Below are positions 58,101-64,000 of a DNA stretch of 64,000 nucleotides, piece by piece (within the stretch, counting starts at the first letter, position 1; each line of letters begins with the position of its first letter). Source of the DNA: Mycobacterium sp. 1164985.4 (GTDB lineage: Bacteria > Actinomycetota > Actinomycetes > Mycobacteriales > Mycobacteriaceae); contig NZ_LZMD01000085.1 of NCBI RefSeq assembly GCF_001668575.1, forward strand, positions 62,001 through 126,000, in the 5' to 3' direction. The notes beneath the pieces were generated by a model. The model did not search any database. It saw only the letters and a list, made by a program, of their open reading frames with translations, and was not told the DNA's origin. The translations under genes were made by a program, and so were the position numbers.

Positions 58101-59670
58101 TGGTGACGGCCAGGCGCTGGGCGCCTGGGCGCGCGGTCAGGGTGCCCGTGTCGCGGTCGTACACCAGGCGGGGCCGCAGCTCGGCGAACTCCGTCGACGG
58201 GTACTTGCCCGACAACAGGTCCAGCGTCGCCTCGAACGCGCTGCGTGGCAGCGTGGCGAACGGGGCGCTGCGCCGCACCGCGTCGAACCAGCGGTCGGCG
58301 TCGAGCGGTTCGAGCGCACACGCCGCGACGGTGTGCTGGGCCAGCACGTCGAGCGGGTTCGTCGGTACCTGCATGGTCTCGATCTCGCCCGAGAGCATCC
58401 GCTTCACCGTCACCGCGCATCCGATCAGGTCGGTGCGGTGCTTGGGGAACAGCACGCCCTGTGAGATCTCGCCGACCTGATGGCCCGCGCGTCCGATGCG
58501 CTGCAGTCCGCTCGCGACGGACGGCGGCGCCTCGACCTGGATGACGAGATCGACTGCGCCCATGTCGATTCCGAGTTCCAGGCTGGAGGTGGCGACGACG
58601 GCCTTGAGCCGGCCGCTCTTCAGGTCGTCCTCGACGATCGCCCGCTGTTCCTTGCTGACCGAACCGTGGTGGGCTCGGGCCAGCAGGGTCGGCGCGCCCG
58701 ACGCCTGCCCGCTGCCCATGATGTGCGCCGGCGAACCGCCTGCGACGCCGGTGTTGGGTCCGGTCTGGAGCTCCTGGCCGGTTCGTTCGGCGTGAATCTC
58801 GTTGAGCCGCGACGTCAGTCGTTCGGCGAGTCGGCGCGAGTTGGAGAACACTATCGACGAGTTGTGCGCCTCGATCAGGTCGACGATGCGTTCTTCGACA
58901 TCCGGCCAGATGGTGTTGTTCTCGAGGTTGGCCATATCAGGTACCGGCACCTGGACCGACAGGTCGAACGTCTTGGCCGCGGGCGGCGCCACGATCGTCG
59001 TGCGTGCCTGCCCGGACAGGAACCGCGCGACCTCTTCGGGTGGGCGCACGGTGGCCGACAACCCGATCCGCTGGGCGGGGGAATCGAGCAGTTGGTCCAG
59101 CCGCTTCAGCGACAGCGCCAGGTGGGCGCCGCGCTTGGTGGCCGCGACGGCGTGCACCTCGTCGACGATGACGGTCTCGACGCCGGCCAGCGTGTCGCGT
59201 GCCGCCGAGGTCAACATCAGGAACAGCGACTCGGGCGTGGTGATCAGGATGTCGGGTGGGCGGGCGATCAGTTCGCGGCGCTGCGCGGGGGAGGTGTCGC
59301 CCGACCGGACTCCGACGCTGATCTGCGGGGCCGGGACACCGCTGCGGTCGGCCACGCGCGCGATGCCGGTCAGCGGCGTGCGCAGGTTGCGCTCCACGTC
59401 GACGGCCAGCGCCTTCAGCGGGGAGACGTACAGCACCTTGGTGCCCGCCCGCGGGTCCGACGGCGCCGACGTCAACTGGTCGATTGCCCACAGGAACGCC
59501 GCGAGCGTCTTACCGGAACCCGTCGGCGCGATGACGAGCGTGTTGTCCCCGTCGGCGATCGCCGTCCAGGCCTGGGCCTGGGCGGGCGTCGGTTCGGCGA
59601 ACGTGCCGGTGAACCACTCCCGGGTCAGGTCGCTGAACCGGGCGAGGGGGGATTTGCTCATCGACTCCAT
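55123..59670 (-). CDS. lhr: Lhr, large ATP-dependent DNA helicase
   Basis: This 1515-residue superfamily 2 3'-to-5' helicase carries motif I (IAPTGSGKTLAAF near residue 50), motif II (VDEVHAV), LSATVRPPEE (motif III) and motif VI (QRIGRAGHQ). Downstream are the Lhr-core winged-helix and beta-barrel domains and a long C-terminal extension with several WHs (for example RKNALWDLVWAGRVTGDTFA), giving the full mycobacterial length. It unwinds RNA:DNA hybrids and is DNA-damage linked in mycobacteria. Start: ATG at 59670 (MESMSKSPLARF) or 59661; a further ATG at 59691 is less likely. nei follows 35 bases downstream. Confidence 0.95.
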   Translation of the reverse strand: MESMSKSPLARFSDLTREWFTGTFAEPTPAQAQAWTAIADGDNTLVIAPTGSGKTLAAFLWAIDQLTSAPSDPRAGTKVLYVSPLKALAVDVERNLRTPLTGIARVADRSGVPAPQISVGVRSGDTSPAQRRELIARPPDILITTPESLFLMLTSAARDTLAGVETVIVDEVHAVAATKRGAHLALSLKRLDQLLDSPAQRIGLSATVRPPEEVARFLSGQARTTIVAPPAAKTFDLSVQVPVPDMANLENNTIWPDVEERIVDLIEAHNSSIVFSNSRRLAERLTSRLNEIHAERTGQELQTGPNTGVAGGSPAHIMGSGQASGAPTLLARAHHGSVSKEQRAIVEDDLKSGRLKAVVATSSLELGIDMGAVDLVIQVEAPPSVASGLQRIGRAGHQVGEISQGVLFPKHRTDLIGCAVTVKRMLSGEIETMQVPTNPLDVLAQHTVAACALEPLDADRWFDAVRRSAPFATLPRSAFEATLDLLSGKYPSTEFAELRPRLVYDRDTGTLTARPGAQRLAVTSGGAIPDRGLFTVYLATESDKPSRVGELDEEMVYESRPGDVISLGATSWRITEITHDRVLVVPAPGQPARLPFWRGDGVGRPAELGAAVGAYTGELARLGKDEFDQRCRAMGFDDFATDNLWQLIDDQRQATGVVPSDTTFVVERFRDELGDWRVILHSPYGLRVHGPLALAVSRRLRERYGIEEKPTASDDGIIVRLPDTEDAPPGADLFVFDADEIEPIVTAEVGGSALFASRFRECAARALLLPRRHPGKRSPLWHQRQRAAQLLDVARKYPDFPIVLEAVRECLQDVYDVPALTELMHRVAQRRLRLVEVETTTPSPFAASLLFGYVGAFMYEGDSPLAERRAAALSLDSVLLAELLGRVELRELLDPLVITSTTRQLQHLSDDRQARDAEGVADLLRLLGPLTETEIAERCTTSDIGGWLDGLRGAKRALTVSFADRTWWVAIEDIGLLRDGVGVAVPVGVPIAFTESVDDPLGELLGRYARTRGPFTTHDAAARFGLGLRVTTDVLGRMAIDGKLIRGEFTDLPVSDSAAAEQWCDADVLKILRRRSLAALRAQIEPVSTAAYGRFLPAWQSVGSAHTSGVDGLATVIDQLAGVPIPASAVEPLVFGQRVRDYQPAMLDELLASGEVMWSGAGQIGGGDGWIAFHSAESAPLTLNAPTEIEFTDVHRAILEALDRGGAFFFRQLADNPTDDRKNALWDLVWAGRVTGDTFAPVRAKLMGTRGPAGRRSAPAHRQRRRAPRLSSYSVAHAQTRNADPTVAGRWSALPVADPESTVRAHFQAELLLGRHGVLTKGAVGAEGVPGGFAMLYKVLTAFEDAGRCQRGYFVESLGGAQFAVASTVDRLRTYLDSVDQDHREYRAVVLAAADPANPYGAALPWPTRRSDDDVTHRPGRKAGALVAMVDGELVWFLERGGRSLLSFSGDADAHIASAGALAELVSSGRVGSFLVEKVNGVPVLEPGAEGERAAVHDALLGAGFVRTPRGLRLR

Positions 59671-59754
59671 GGTGCACCCCACCACCGACACTTCTTCGAC
59701 GGTTTCGGTGCTCTACCTATCGCCCAGCGATGGTTAGTGCACCGAAATCACAGG

Positions 59755-60405
59755 TCAGCGGCGTTTCGGGGATACCGCGTCGCGCAGGGAGGAGGGGATG
59801 CCGGGGACCCGCCCGACGGCGTCGAGCAGCGCATGCGCACACGCGTCGGCGACCTGACCGGCGTCGATGGACGGATCCATCAGTCGTTGCCTGCACATCT
59901 CCAAGGTGAACGCGAGCCAGCCGTAGACGGTGATGCGCAGGTCGCGCTCGACCTTGGAGTCCAGCTCGTCACCGAGCGCGGCGTGGATGCGGCTGAGGAT
60001 CCGGTTGGCCTGGCGGTCGTTGTCGGTGTCCTCGATGCCCCGCAGCACGGGATCGGAGCGGCCCGACCCCACGTAGGCCGCCCACGCGCCGTGAGGGTGG
60101 TCGTCGTCGTACCGCAGATACGCGAGCACCCCCTCGCGCACCTGGTCGAACAGGCTCTGGCCGGGCCGCGGTGGCGTGTTCGTCGCTTCGAACAGCCGCT
60201 CGCCCTCGGCGCGGATCACCGCGGCGAAGAACGCCCGCTTGTCGGGGAAGTAGTGATACATCAGCGCCCGCGACACCCCGGCCCGCTCGGCGATCTCGTC
60301 GATGCGGACCTCGTCGTAAGGCCGTTGCCCGAACACTTCGGCGCCGAGCGTCAGCAGTTCGCTGCGTCGGTCGGCGGGCGACAGGCGCCGTCGAGGCTCG
60401 GCCAT
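59755..60405 (-). CDS. TetR-family transcriptional regulator (Rv3295-like)
   Basis: This 216-residue TetR regulator has an HTH at about residues 10-58 (YDEVRIDEIAERAGVSRALMYHYFPDKRAFF), ideal for the family. The ATG at 60405 (MAEPRRRLSPADRR) has TACGAT ending exactly six bases upstream, so the longer frame to 60537 is rejected. It is upstream of lhr on the same strand but 84 bases away, and divergent from a short-chain dehydrogenase. Ligand and targets are unknown; the divergent gene is a possible target. Confidence 0.9.
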   Translation of the reverse strand: MAEPRRRLSPADRRSELLTLGAEVFGQRPYDEVRIDEIAERAGVSRALMYHYFPDKRAFFAAVIRAEGERLFEATNTPPRPGQSLFDQVREGVLAYLRYDDDHPHGAWAAYVGSGRSDPVLRGIEDTDNDRQANRILSRIHAALGDELDSKVERDLRITVYGWLAFTLEMCRQRLMDPSIDAGQVADACAHALLDAVGRVPGIPSSLRDAVSPKRR

Positions 60406-60411
60406 GCGGCC

Positions 60412-60417
60412 ATCGTA
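60412..60417 (-). promoter_or_regulatory. -10 hexamer, predicted leaderless start of the Rv3295-like regulator
   Basis: On the minus strand TACGAT ends six bases before the ATG at 60405. It supports that start. Confidence 0.5.
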
Positions 60418-60509
60418 GTGAACACATGTCAAACAGAGCTGCGTCCGGAGTATTCCGACCAGTGCGGGGTAACCCGCGCAAGCACAGGCATCGGAACGAG
60501 AGGCGATCG

Positions 60510-61349
60510 ATGAGTTTCCCCGAACAACAGCAGTCACCGCCAGGCGTGCAGAGCGAGATGACCCCTGCTCCCGACTGCGGTGAGACGAGCTATCGCGGAT
60601 CGGGTCGGCTGACCGGCAAGCGCGCGATCATCACCGGCGGCGACAGCGGCATCGGCCGCGCGGTCGCGATCGCCTACGCGCGCGAGGGTGCCGACGTGCT
60701 GATCGCCTACCTGAACGAGGACGGCGACGCCAACGAGGTACAGAAGTACGTCGAGGATGCCGGGCGCAAATGCGTACTCGTGGCGGGTGATCTGTCGGAC
60801 CCGGCGCACTGCCGCGCCGTCGTCGACCGCGCCGCCGCGGAGTTCGGCGGCATCGATGTGCTCGTCAACAACGCCGCCTACCAGATGACGCACGACACCC
60901 TCGACGAGATCAGCGACGAGGAATGGGATTACACGTTCCGGCTCAACATCGGCGCGTACTTCTACCTCGTGAAGGCCGCGCTGCCGCACATGGGTCCCGG
61001 CGCCTCGATCATCGGCAGTTCGTCGGTGAACTCCGACATGCCGAATCCGAAGCTGGCGCCCTACGCGGCGACCAAGGCCGCCATCGCCAACTTCTCGGCC
61101 AGTCTGTCGGAGATGTTGGGGGAGAAGGGCATTCGTGCCAACAGCGTGGCTCCTGGCCCGATCTGGACCCCGTTGATCCCCTCGACGATGCCGCCGGAGA
61201 AGGTCAAGCAGTTCGGCGAGAACACGCCGCTGGGCCGTGCGGGGCAACCTGTCGAATTGGCACCGATCTACGTGATGCTCGCGTCGGACGAGGCGAGTTA
61301 TGTGACGGGTGCGCGGATCGCGGTGACCGGCGGCAGGCCGATCCTGTAG
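60510..61349 (+). CDS. Short-chain dehydrogenase (general-stress YghA-like)
   Basis: This 279-residue SDR has a hydrophilic N-terminal extension of about 35 residues (QQQSPPGVQSEMTPAPDC) before the cofactor motif AIITGGDSGIGRAVAIAYAREG. The NNAAYQM motif, Ser in IGSSSVNSDMPNP, and active YxxxK (YAATKAAIANF) follow. The extension and the APGPIWTPLIPS stretch are typical of YghA/GSP39-type dehydrogenases linked to stress. GAGAGG lies six bases before the ATG at 60510. It is divergent from the TetR regulator. Substrate unknown. Confidence 0.88.
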   Translation: MSFPEQQQSPPGVQSEMTPAPDCGETSYRGSGRLTGKRAIITGGDSGIGRAVAIAYAREGADVLIAYLNEDGDANEVQKYVEDAGRKCVLVAGDLSDPAHCRAVVDRAAAEFGGIDVLVNNAAYQMTHDTLDEISDEEWDYTFRLNIGAYFYLVKAALPHMGPGASIIGSSSVNSDMPNPKLAPYAATKAAIANFSASLSEMLGEKGIRANSVAPGPIWTPLIPSTMPPEKVKQFGENTPLGRAGQPVELAPIYVMLASDEASYVTGARIAVTGGRPIL

Positions 61350-61359
61350 ACGGAACTCC

Positions 61360-61365
61360 TACAAT
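61360..61365 (+). promoter_or_regulatory. -10 hexamer, predicted leaderless start of the SRPBCC gene
   Basis: TACAAT, close to the sigma-A consensus, ends six bases before the ATG at 61372. It lies only ten bases after the upstream gene's stop, so this gene can be transcribed on its own. Confidence 0.55.
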
Positions 61366-61371
61366 GACGCG

Positions 61372-61809
61372 ATGACCGAATTGCGTGTCGAGCGCACCAT
61401 CGCGGCACCGCCCGAGCGCGTATTCGACTGGCTCGCCGACCCGAACGGCCTCACGGCGGCGCCGCTCGTCCTGCGGGCCAGGCTGGCGAAGGGAACGTCG
61501 GAAGTGAAGGCCGGCACGGTACGGATCGTGACCGGGACCGGCATGTGGTTCGAAGAGGAGTACACGGCCTACGATCCGCCGCGTAGCTATTCGTACCTCA
61601 TCCTGCGCTCGGTTCCGGGTTTCGTTCACGAAGGCGGCACGCTGACGTTCACCCCCGCAGGCACCGGTACCCACGTCGAATGGGTAACCAGGTACACCCA
61701 CCCGCTCTGGTCGGGCGGAAAGGCCTTCGAGCCGGTGAGTTCGCGGCTGTTGCGGTGGAACTTCCGCGCCATCCTCGACGGCTGCGCCAACGCGCTGGAG
61801 ACGTCCTAG
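61372..61809 (+). CDS. SRPBCC-fold polyketide-cyclase/START-like protein
   Basis: This 145-residue protein of the SRPBCC superfamily opens with LRVERTIAAPPERVFDWLADP, the usual first strand and helix with the P-x-x-x-V-F-x-W/D-L pattern. Alternating strands and a long C-terminal helix (LLRWNFRAILDGCANALE) follow. The fold makes a hydrophobic ligand pocket; the ligand and function are unknown. The stop overlaps pcd by four bases in convergent orientation. Confidence 0.82.
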   Translation: MTELRVERTIAAPPERVFDWLADPNGLTAAPLVLRARLAKGTSEVKAGTVRIVTGTGMWFEEEYTAYDPPRSYSYLILRSVPGFVHEGGTLTFTPAGTGTHVEWVTRYTHPLWSGGKAFEPVSSRLLRWNFRAILDGCANALETS

Positions 61810-63350
61810 CCGAAGTGCACGCCCTGTGCCAGCGGTAGTTCGGTCGAGTAGTTGACCGTGTTGGTGGCCCGGCGCATGTAGGCCTTCCACGAGTCCGACC
61901 CCGACTCGCGGCCGCCGCCGGTCTGCTTCTCGCCGCCGAAGGCGCCTCCGATCTCGGCGCCCGAGGTCCCGATGTTGACGTTGGCCATCCCACAGTCCGA
62001 GCCGTCGGCGGCCAGGAACCGCTCCGCCTCGCGCATGTCGAGGGTGAAGATCGACGACGAAAGACCGTGCGGGACCGCGTTGTTCATCGCGATCGCCTCG
62101 TCGAGGCTGTCGTATGTCATCACGTAGAGGATCGGGGCGAACGTCTCGGCATGCACGATCTCGGTCTGGGCGGGCATGCGCACCACCGCCGGTGTGACGT
62201 AGTAGGCGCTCTCGTCACCGACGTCTTGGCGTTGCCCGCCGATGACCTCACCGCCGTCGGCGCGTGCGATCTCCAACGCGCGCACCATGTCTCGATATGC
62301 GGTCTCGTGGATCAGCGGGCCGACGAGCGTGCCGTCGACCGACGGATCACCGACGGGAAGTTGGCGGTAGGCGGCGGTGATCCGCTGGACCATATCGTCG
62401 GCGATAGAGGAGTGCACAATCAGCCTGCGCAGCGTCGTGCACCGCTGACCCGCCGTGCCCGCGGCGCTGAACACGATGGCGCGCGCCGCCATTTCGAGGT
62501 CCGCGGACGGCGTCACGATCGCGGCGTTGTTGCCGCCGAGTTCGAGCAGGACCTTGCCGAACCGCTGGGCCACCCGCGGGCCGACCTGCCGGCCCATCCG
62601 TACCGACCCCGTCGCGCTGAGCAAGGCCACCCGCGGATCGTCGACGAGGCGTTCGCCGATCTCGCGGCCGCCCTGGATCAATCGGCTCACTTCGGGTGGG
62701 GCCCCGACGTCGCGGGCCGCGCGGTTGATCAACGCCTGACACGCCAGCGCGGTCAGCGGGGTCAGCTCCGATGGCTTCCACACGACGGTGTCACCGCACA
62801 CCAACGCCACCGCCGCGTTCCACGCCCAGACCGCGACGGGAAAGTTGAATGCGGTGATCACGCCGACCACGCCGAGCGGATGCCAGGTCTCCATCAGCCG
62901 ATGACCGGGGCGCTCGGAGGCGATCGTGCGGCCGTAGAGCTGACGCGAGAGCCCAACGGCGAACTGGCAGACGTCGATCATCTCCTGCACCTCACCGAGG
63001 GCCTCGGACGTGATCTTTCCGGCCTCCAGAGTCACCAACGCCGCGACGTCGGCCTTGTGGGCGGACAGCAGCTCACCCAGCCGTCCCACCAGCGCGCCAC
63101 GGACCGGCGCGGGCGTGGTGCGCCACGCCGTGAACGCTTCAGTCGCTTCGCCGATCGCGCGGTCGGCGTTCTCGGCCGTCGTCTCCGGGACGGTGAACAG
63201 CACCTCACCGGTGATCGGTGTGCTGGCCTGCAATCCGTGCTCCCCGGGGGCGCCGAGGTCACCGTCGAAGCCGACGGCGTGGAGTGCGTCGAGTGCATGC
63301 GTGCGCAGCATCTCGACGGAGGGGAGTGTCGCTGTCGCCATGGTCGTCAT
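61806..63350 (-). CDS. pcd: L-piperideine-6-carboxylate / aminoadipate-semialdehyde dehydrogenase (ALDH7 type)
   Basis: This 514-residue aldehyde dehydrogenase has Asn169 in ITAFNFPVAVWAWN, Glu270 in LLELGGNNA and catalytic Cys304 in GTAGQRCTTLRR, the last stretch being diagnostic of ALDH7/antiquitin enzymes that oxidise alpha-aminoadipate semialdehyde. It would yield 2-aminoadipate in lysine breakdown. The ATG at 63350 overlaps the stop of the upstream DUF1338 gene (ATGA), which fixes the start; another ATG lies nine bases on. The M. tuberculosis counterpart is Rv3293 (pcd), near the lysine epsilon-aminotransferase gene lat, probably just beyond the window. Confidence 0.92.
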   Translation of the reverse strand: MTTMATATLPSVEMLRTHALDALHAVGFDGDLGAPGEHGLQASTPITGEVLFTVPETTAENADRAIGEATEAFTAWRTTPAPVRGALVGRLGELLSAHKADVAALVTLEAGKITSEALGEVQEMIDVCQFAVGLSRQLYGRTIASERPGHRLMETWHPLGVVGVITAFNFPVAVWAWNAAVALVCGDTVVWKPSELTPLTALACQALINRAARDVGAPPEVSRLIQGGREIGERLVDDPRVALLSATGSVRMGRQVGPRVAQRFGKVLLELGGNNAAIVTPSADLEMAARAIVFSAAGTAGQRCTTLRRLIVHSSIADDMVQRITAAYRQLPVGDPSVDGTLVGPLIHETAYRDMVRALEIARADGGEVIGGQRQDVGDESAYYVTPAVVRMPAQTEIVHAETFAPILYVMTYDSLDEAIAMNNAVPHGLSSSIFTLDMREAERFLAADGSDCGMANVNIGTSGAEIGGAFGGEKQTGGGRESGSDSWKAYMRRATNTVNYSTELPLAQGVHFG

Positions 63351-64000
63351 TGTGCTGCTTTCTCGTAGAGCGCGTAAGGGTCGTGGACGGGTCGGCCGAT
63401 CCGGTCGGACAGCCAAGCTGCGCCGTAGTCGAAACCACCGGCGGACTCGTCGGCCCGTGCGTCGTCGTCGAGGTTCGACCGGAAGATGCCCGCCGCCGAA
63501 GCGGGCAGGAAATCCTCGTAGACAACCGGTTTCGACGGATCGCCGCCGCGGTAGTAGGCCAGCCCGGATGCGGCCAGCTCCTCGTCGGTGGCCGGGAAGT
63601 ACTGAGCCCAGACGGCGGCCGGATCCGGGGTGGCCATCGCGGCGTCGTAGTGTTCGCGGCCTCGGTCCGTCAGCGCCACCCCGCGAGCCTCGACCTCGCC
63701 GAAGCGCACCCGCAGCGCGCCCTCCGACACCGAACCGTCCGGCTCGCGGAAGCGCCGTTGCTCGGCGAGCGCGCGAAAAGATGTCTGCCTCAACAGCACC
63801 GGTGGACCGTCGGCGCGCGGTGGGCCCTGGATCGCGTCGATCATCGTGATACCGCGATCCGTCATCCGGCTATACAGCTCGTCGATGTCGAGCACCCGCG
63901 GCGTGAGGTGGTTGATATGGGTGGTGGTGACGCCCGCGATGTCGGCCGCCACGGCGGAAACCCTGCTGAGTTCCTCGTACCACCCGCGGTCGATGGGTGC
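63347..64000 (-). CDS. DUF1338 protein, probable 2-oxoadipate dioxygenase/decarboxylase (5' end off window)
   Basis: The frame is open to the right edge, so this is the C-terminal 217 residues of a longer protein. HINHLTPRVLDIDELYSRM and LLRQTSFRALAEQRRF match the DUF1338 family (HglS/YdcJ), iron enzymes of the VOC fold that turn 2-oxoadipate to D-2-hydroxyglutarate; GEVEARGVALTDRGREHYD and FLPASAAGIFRSNL are further family features. Coupled to pcd, it would carry lysine carbon after transamination of 2-aminoadipate. The family function is established knowledge; its use here is inferred. The counterpart is Rv3292. Confidence 0.82.
   Translation of the reverse strand, partial: APIDRGWYEELSRVSAVAADIAGVTTTHINHLTPRVLDIDELYSRMTDRGITMIDAIQGPPRADGPPVLLRQTSFRALAEQRRFREPDGSVSEGALRVRFGEVEARGVALTDRGREHYDAAMATPDPAAVWAQYFPATDEELAASGLAYYRGGDPSKPVVYEDFLPASAAGIFRSNLDDDARADESAGGFDYGAAWLSDRIGRPVHDPYALYEKAAQ

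Overview
The window is a GC-rich, tightly packed actinobacterial chromosome segment. Gene content and order point to a rapidly growing Mycobacterium (Mycolicibacterium type). From memory of M. tuberculosis H37Rv, the order follows, in inverted orientation and with insertions, the stretch from folD (Rv3356c) to Rv3292. Genes with counterparts there include folD, metX/metY, trpS, a YihY protein, dacB1, sigJ, sdhCDAB, cdd-deoA-add, upp, pmmB, deoD, amiB1-amiA1, lpdA, glpD2, nei, lhr and pcd. The core is therefore conserved housekeeping DNA, and the most interesting parts are regulatory sites and a few inserted genes. I saw no tRNA, rRNA, CRISPR array, insertion sequence or phage gene.

Layout. 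(1) 1-5344: an Old Yellow Enzyme homologue running off the left edge, folD with a small membrane protein, a TetR plus FAD monooxygenase pair, and a methyltransferase that ends the met operon. (2) 5341-8221: a leftward metY-metX-methyltransferase operon controlled by a SAM-IV riboswitch. (3) 8222-16766: monomeric isocitrate dehydrogenase, exonuclease III-trpS-YihY, a small multidrug/guanidinium-type transporter, a nitronate monooxygenase and the carboxypeptidase DacB1. (4) 16848-26237: an SMP-30-like protein; an Lrp, class III aminotransferase and aldehyde dehydrogenase amine-catabolism module; sigJ facing a carboxymuconolactone decarboxylase-family gene that carries an ECF41-type promoter; and a 1070-residue cyclase-ATPase-TPR signalling protein. 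(5) 26234-29749: succinate dehydrogenase sdhCDAB. (6) 29993-42323: nucleoside salvage (cdd, deoA, add, upp, deoD), pmmB, two M20 amidohydrolases, an inserted AT-richer JmjC/cupin gene, and an EspC-like plus NlpC/P60 pair. (7) 42363-49754: lpdA, glpD2, a pseudouridine synthase, a secreted family 2 glycosidase and a small secreted cysteine-repeat protein. (8) 49784-54306: a short-chain dehydrogenase, an enoyl-CoA hydratase, and a TetR divergent from a ferredoxin reductase-acyl desaturase pair. (9) 54314-64000: nei, lhr, a TetR, a short-chain dehydrogenase, an SRPBCC protein, and a lysine-degradation pair (pcd plus a DUF1338 protein cut by the right edge).

Two architectural habits recur. Many same-strand neighbours overlap by an ATGA, GTGA or TTGA tetranucleotide, and six convergent pairs share exactly four bases through their stop codons. 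At eleven starts a -10-like hexamer ends exactly six bases before the initiation codon, which predicts leaderless mRNAs, a known mycobacterial feature.
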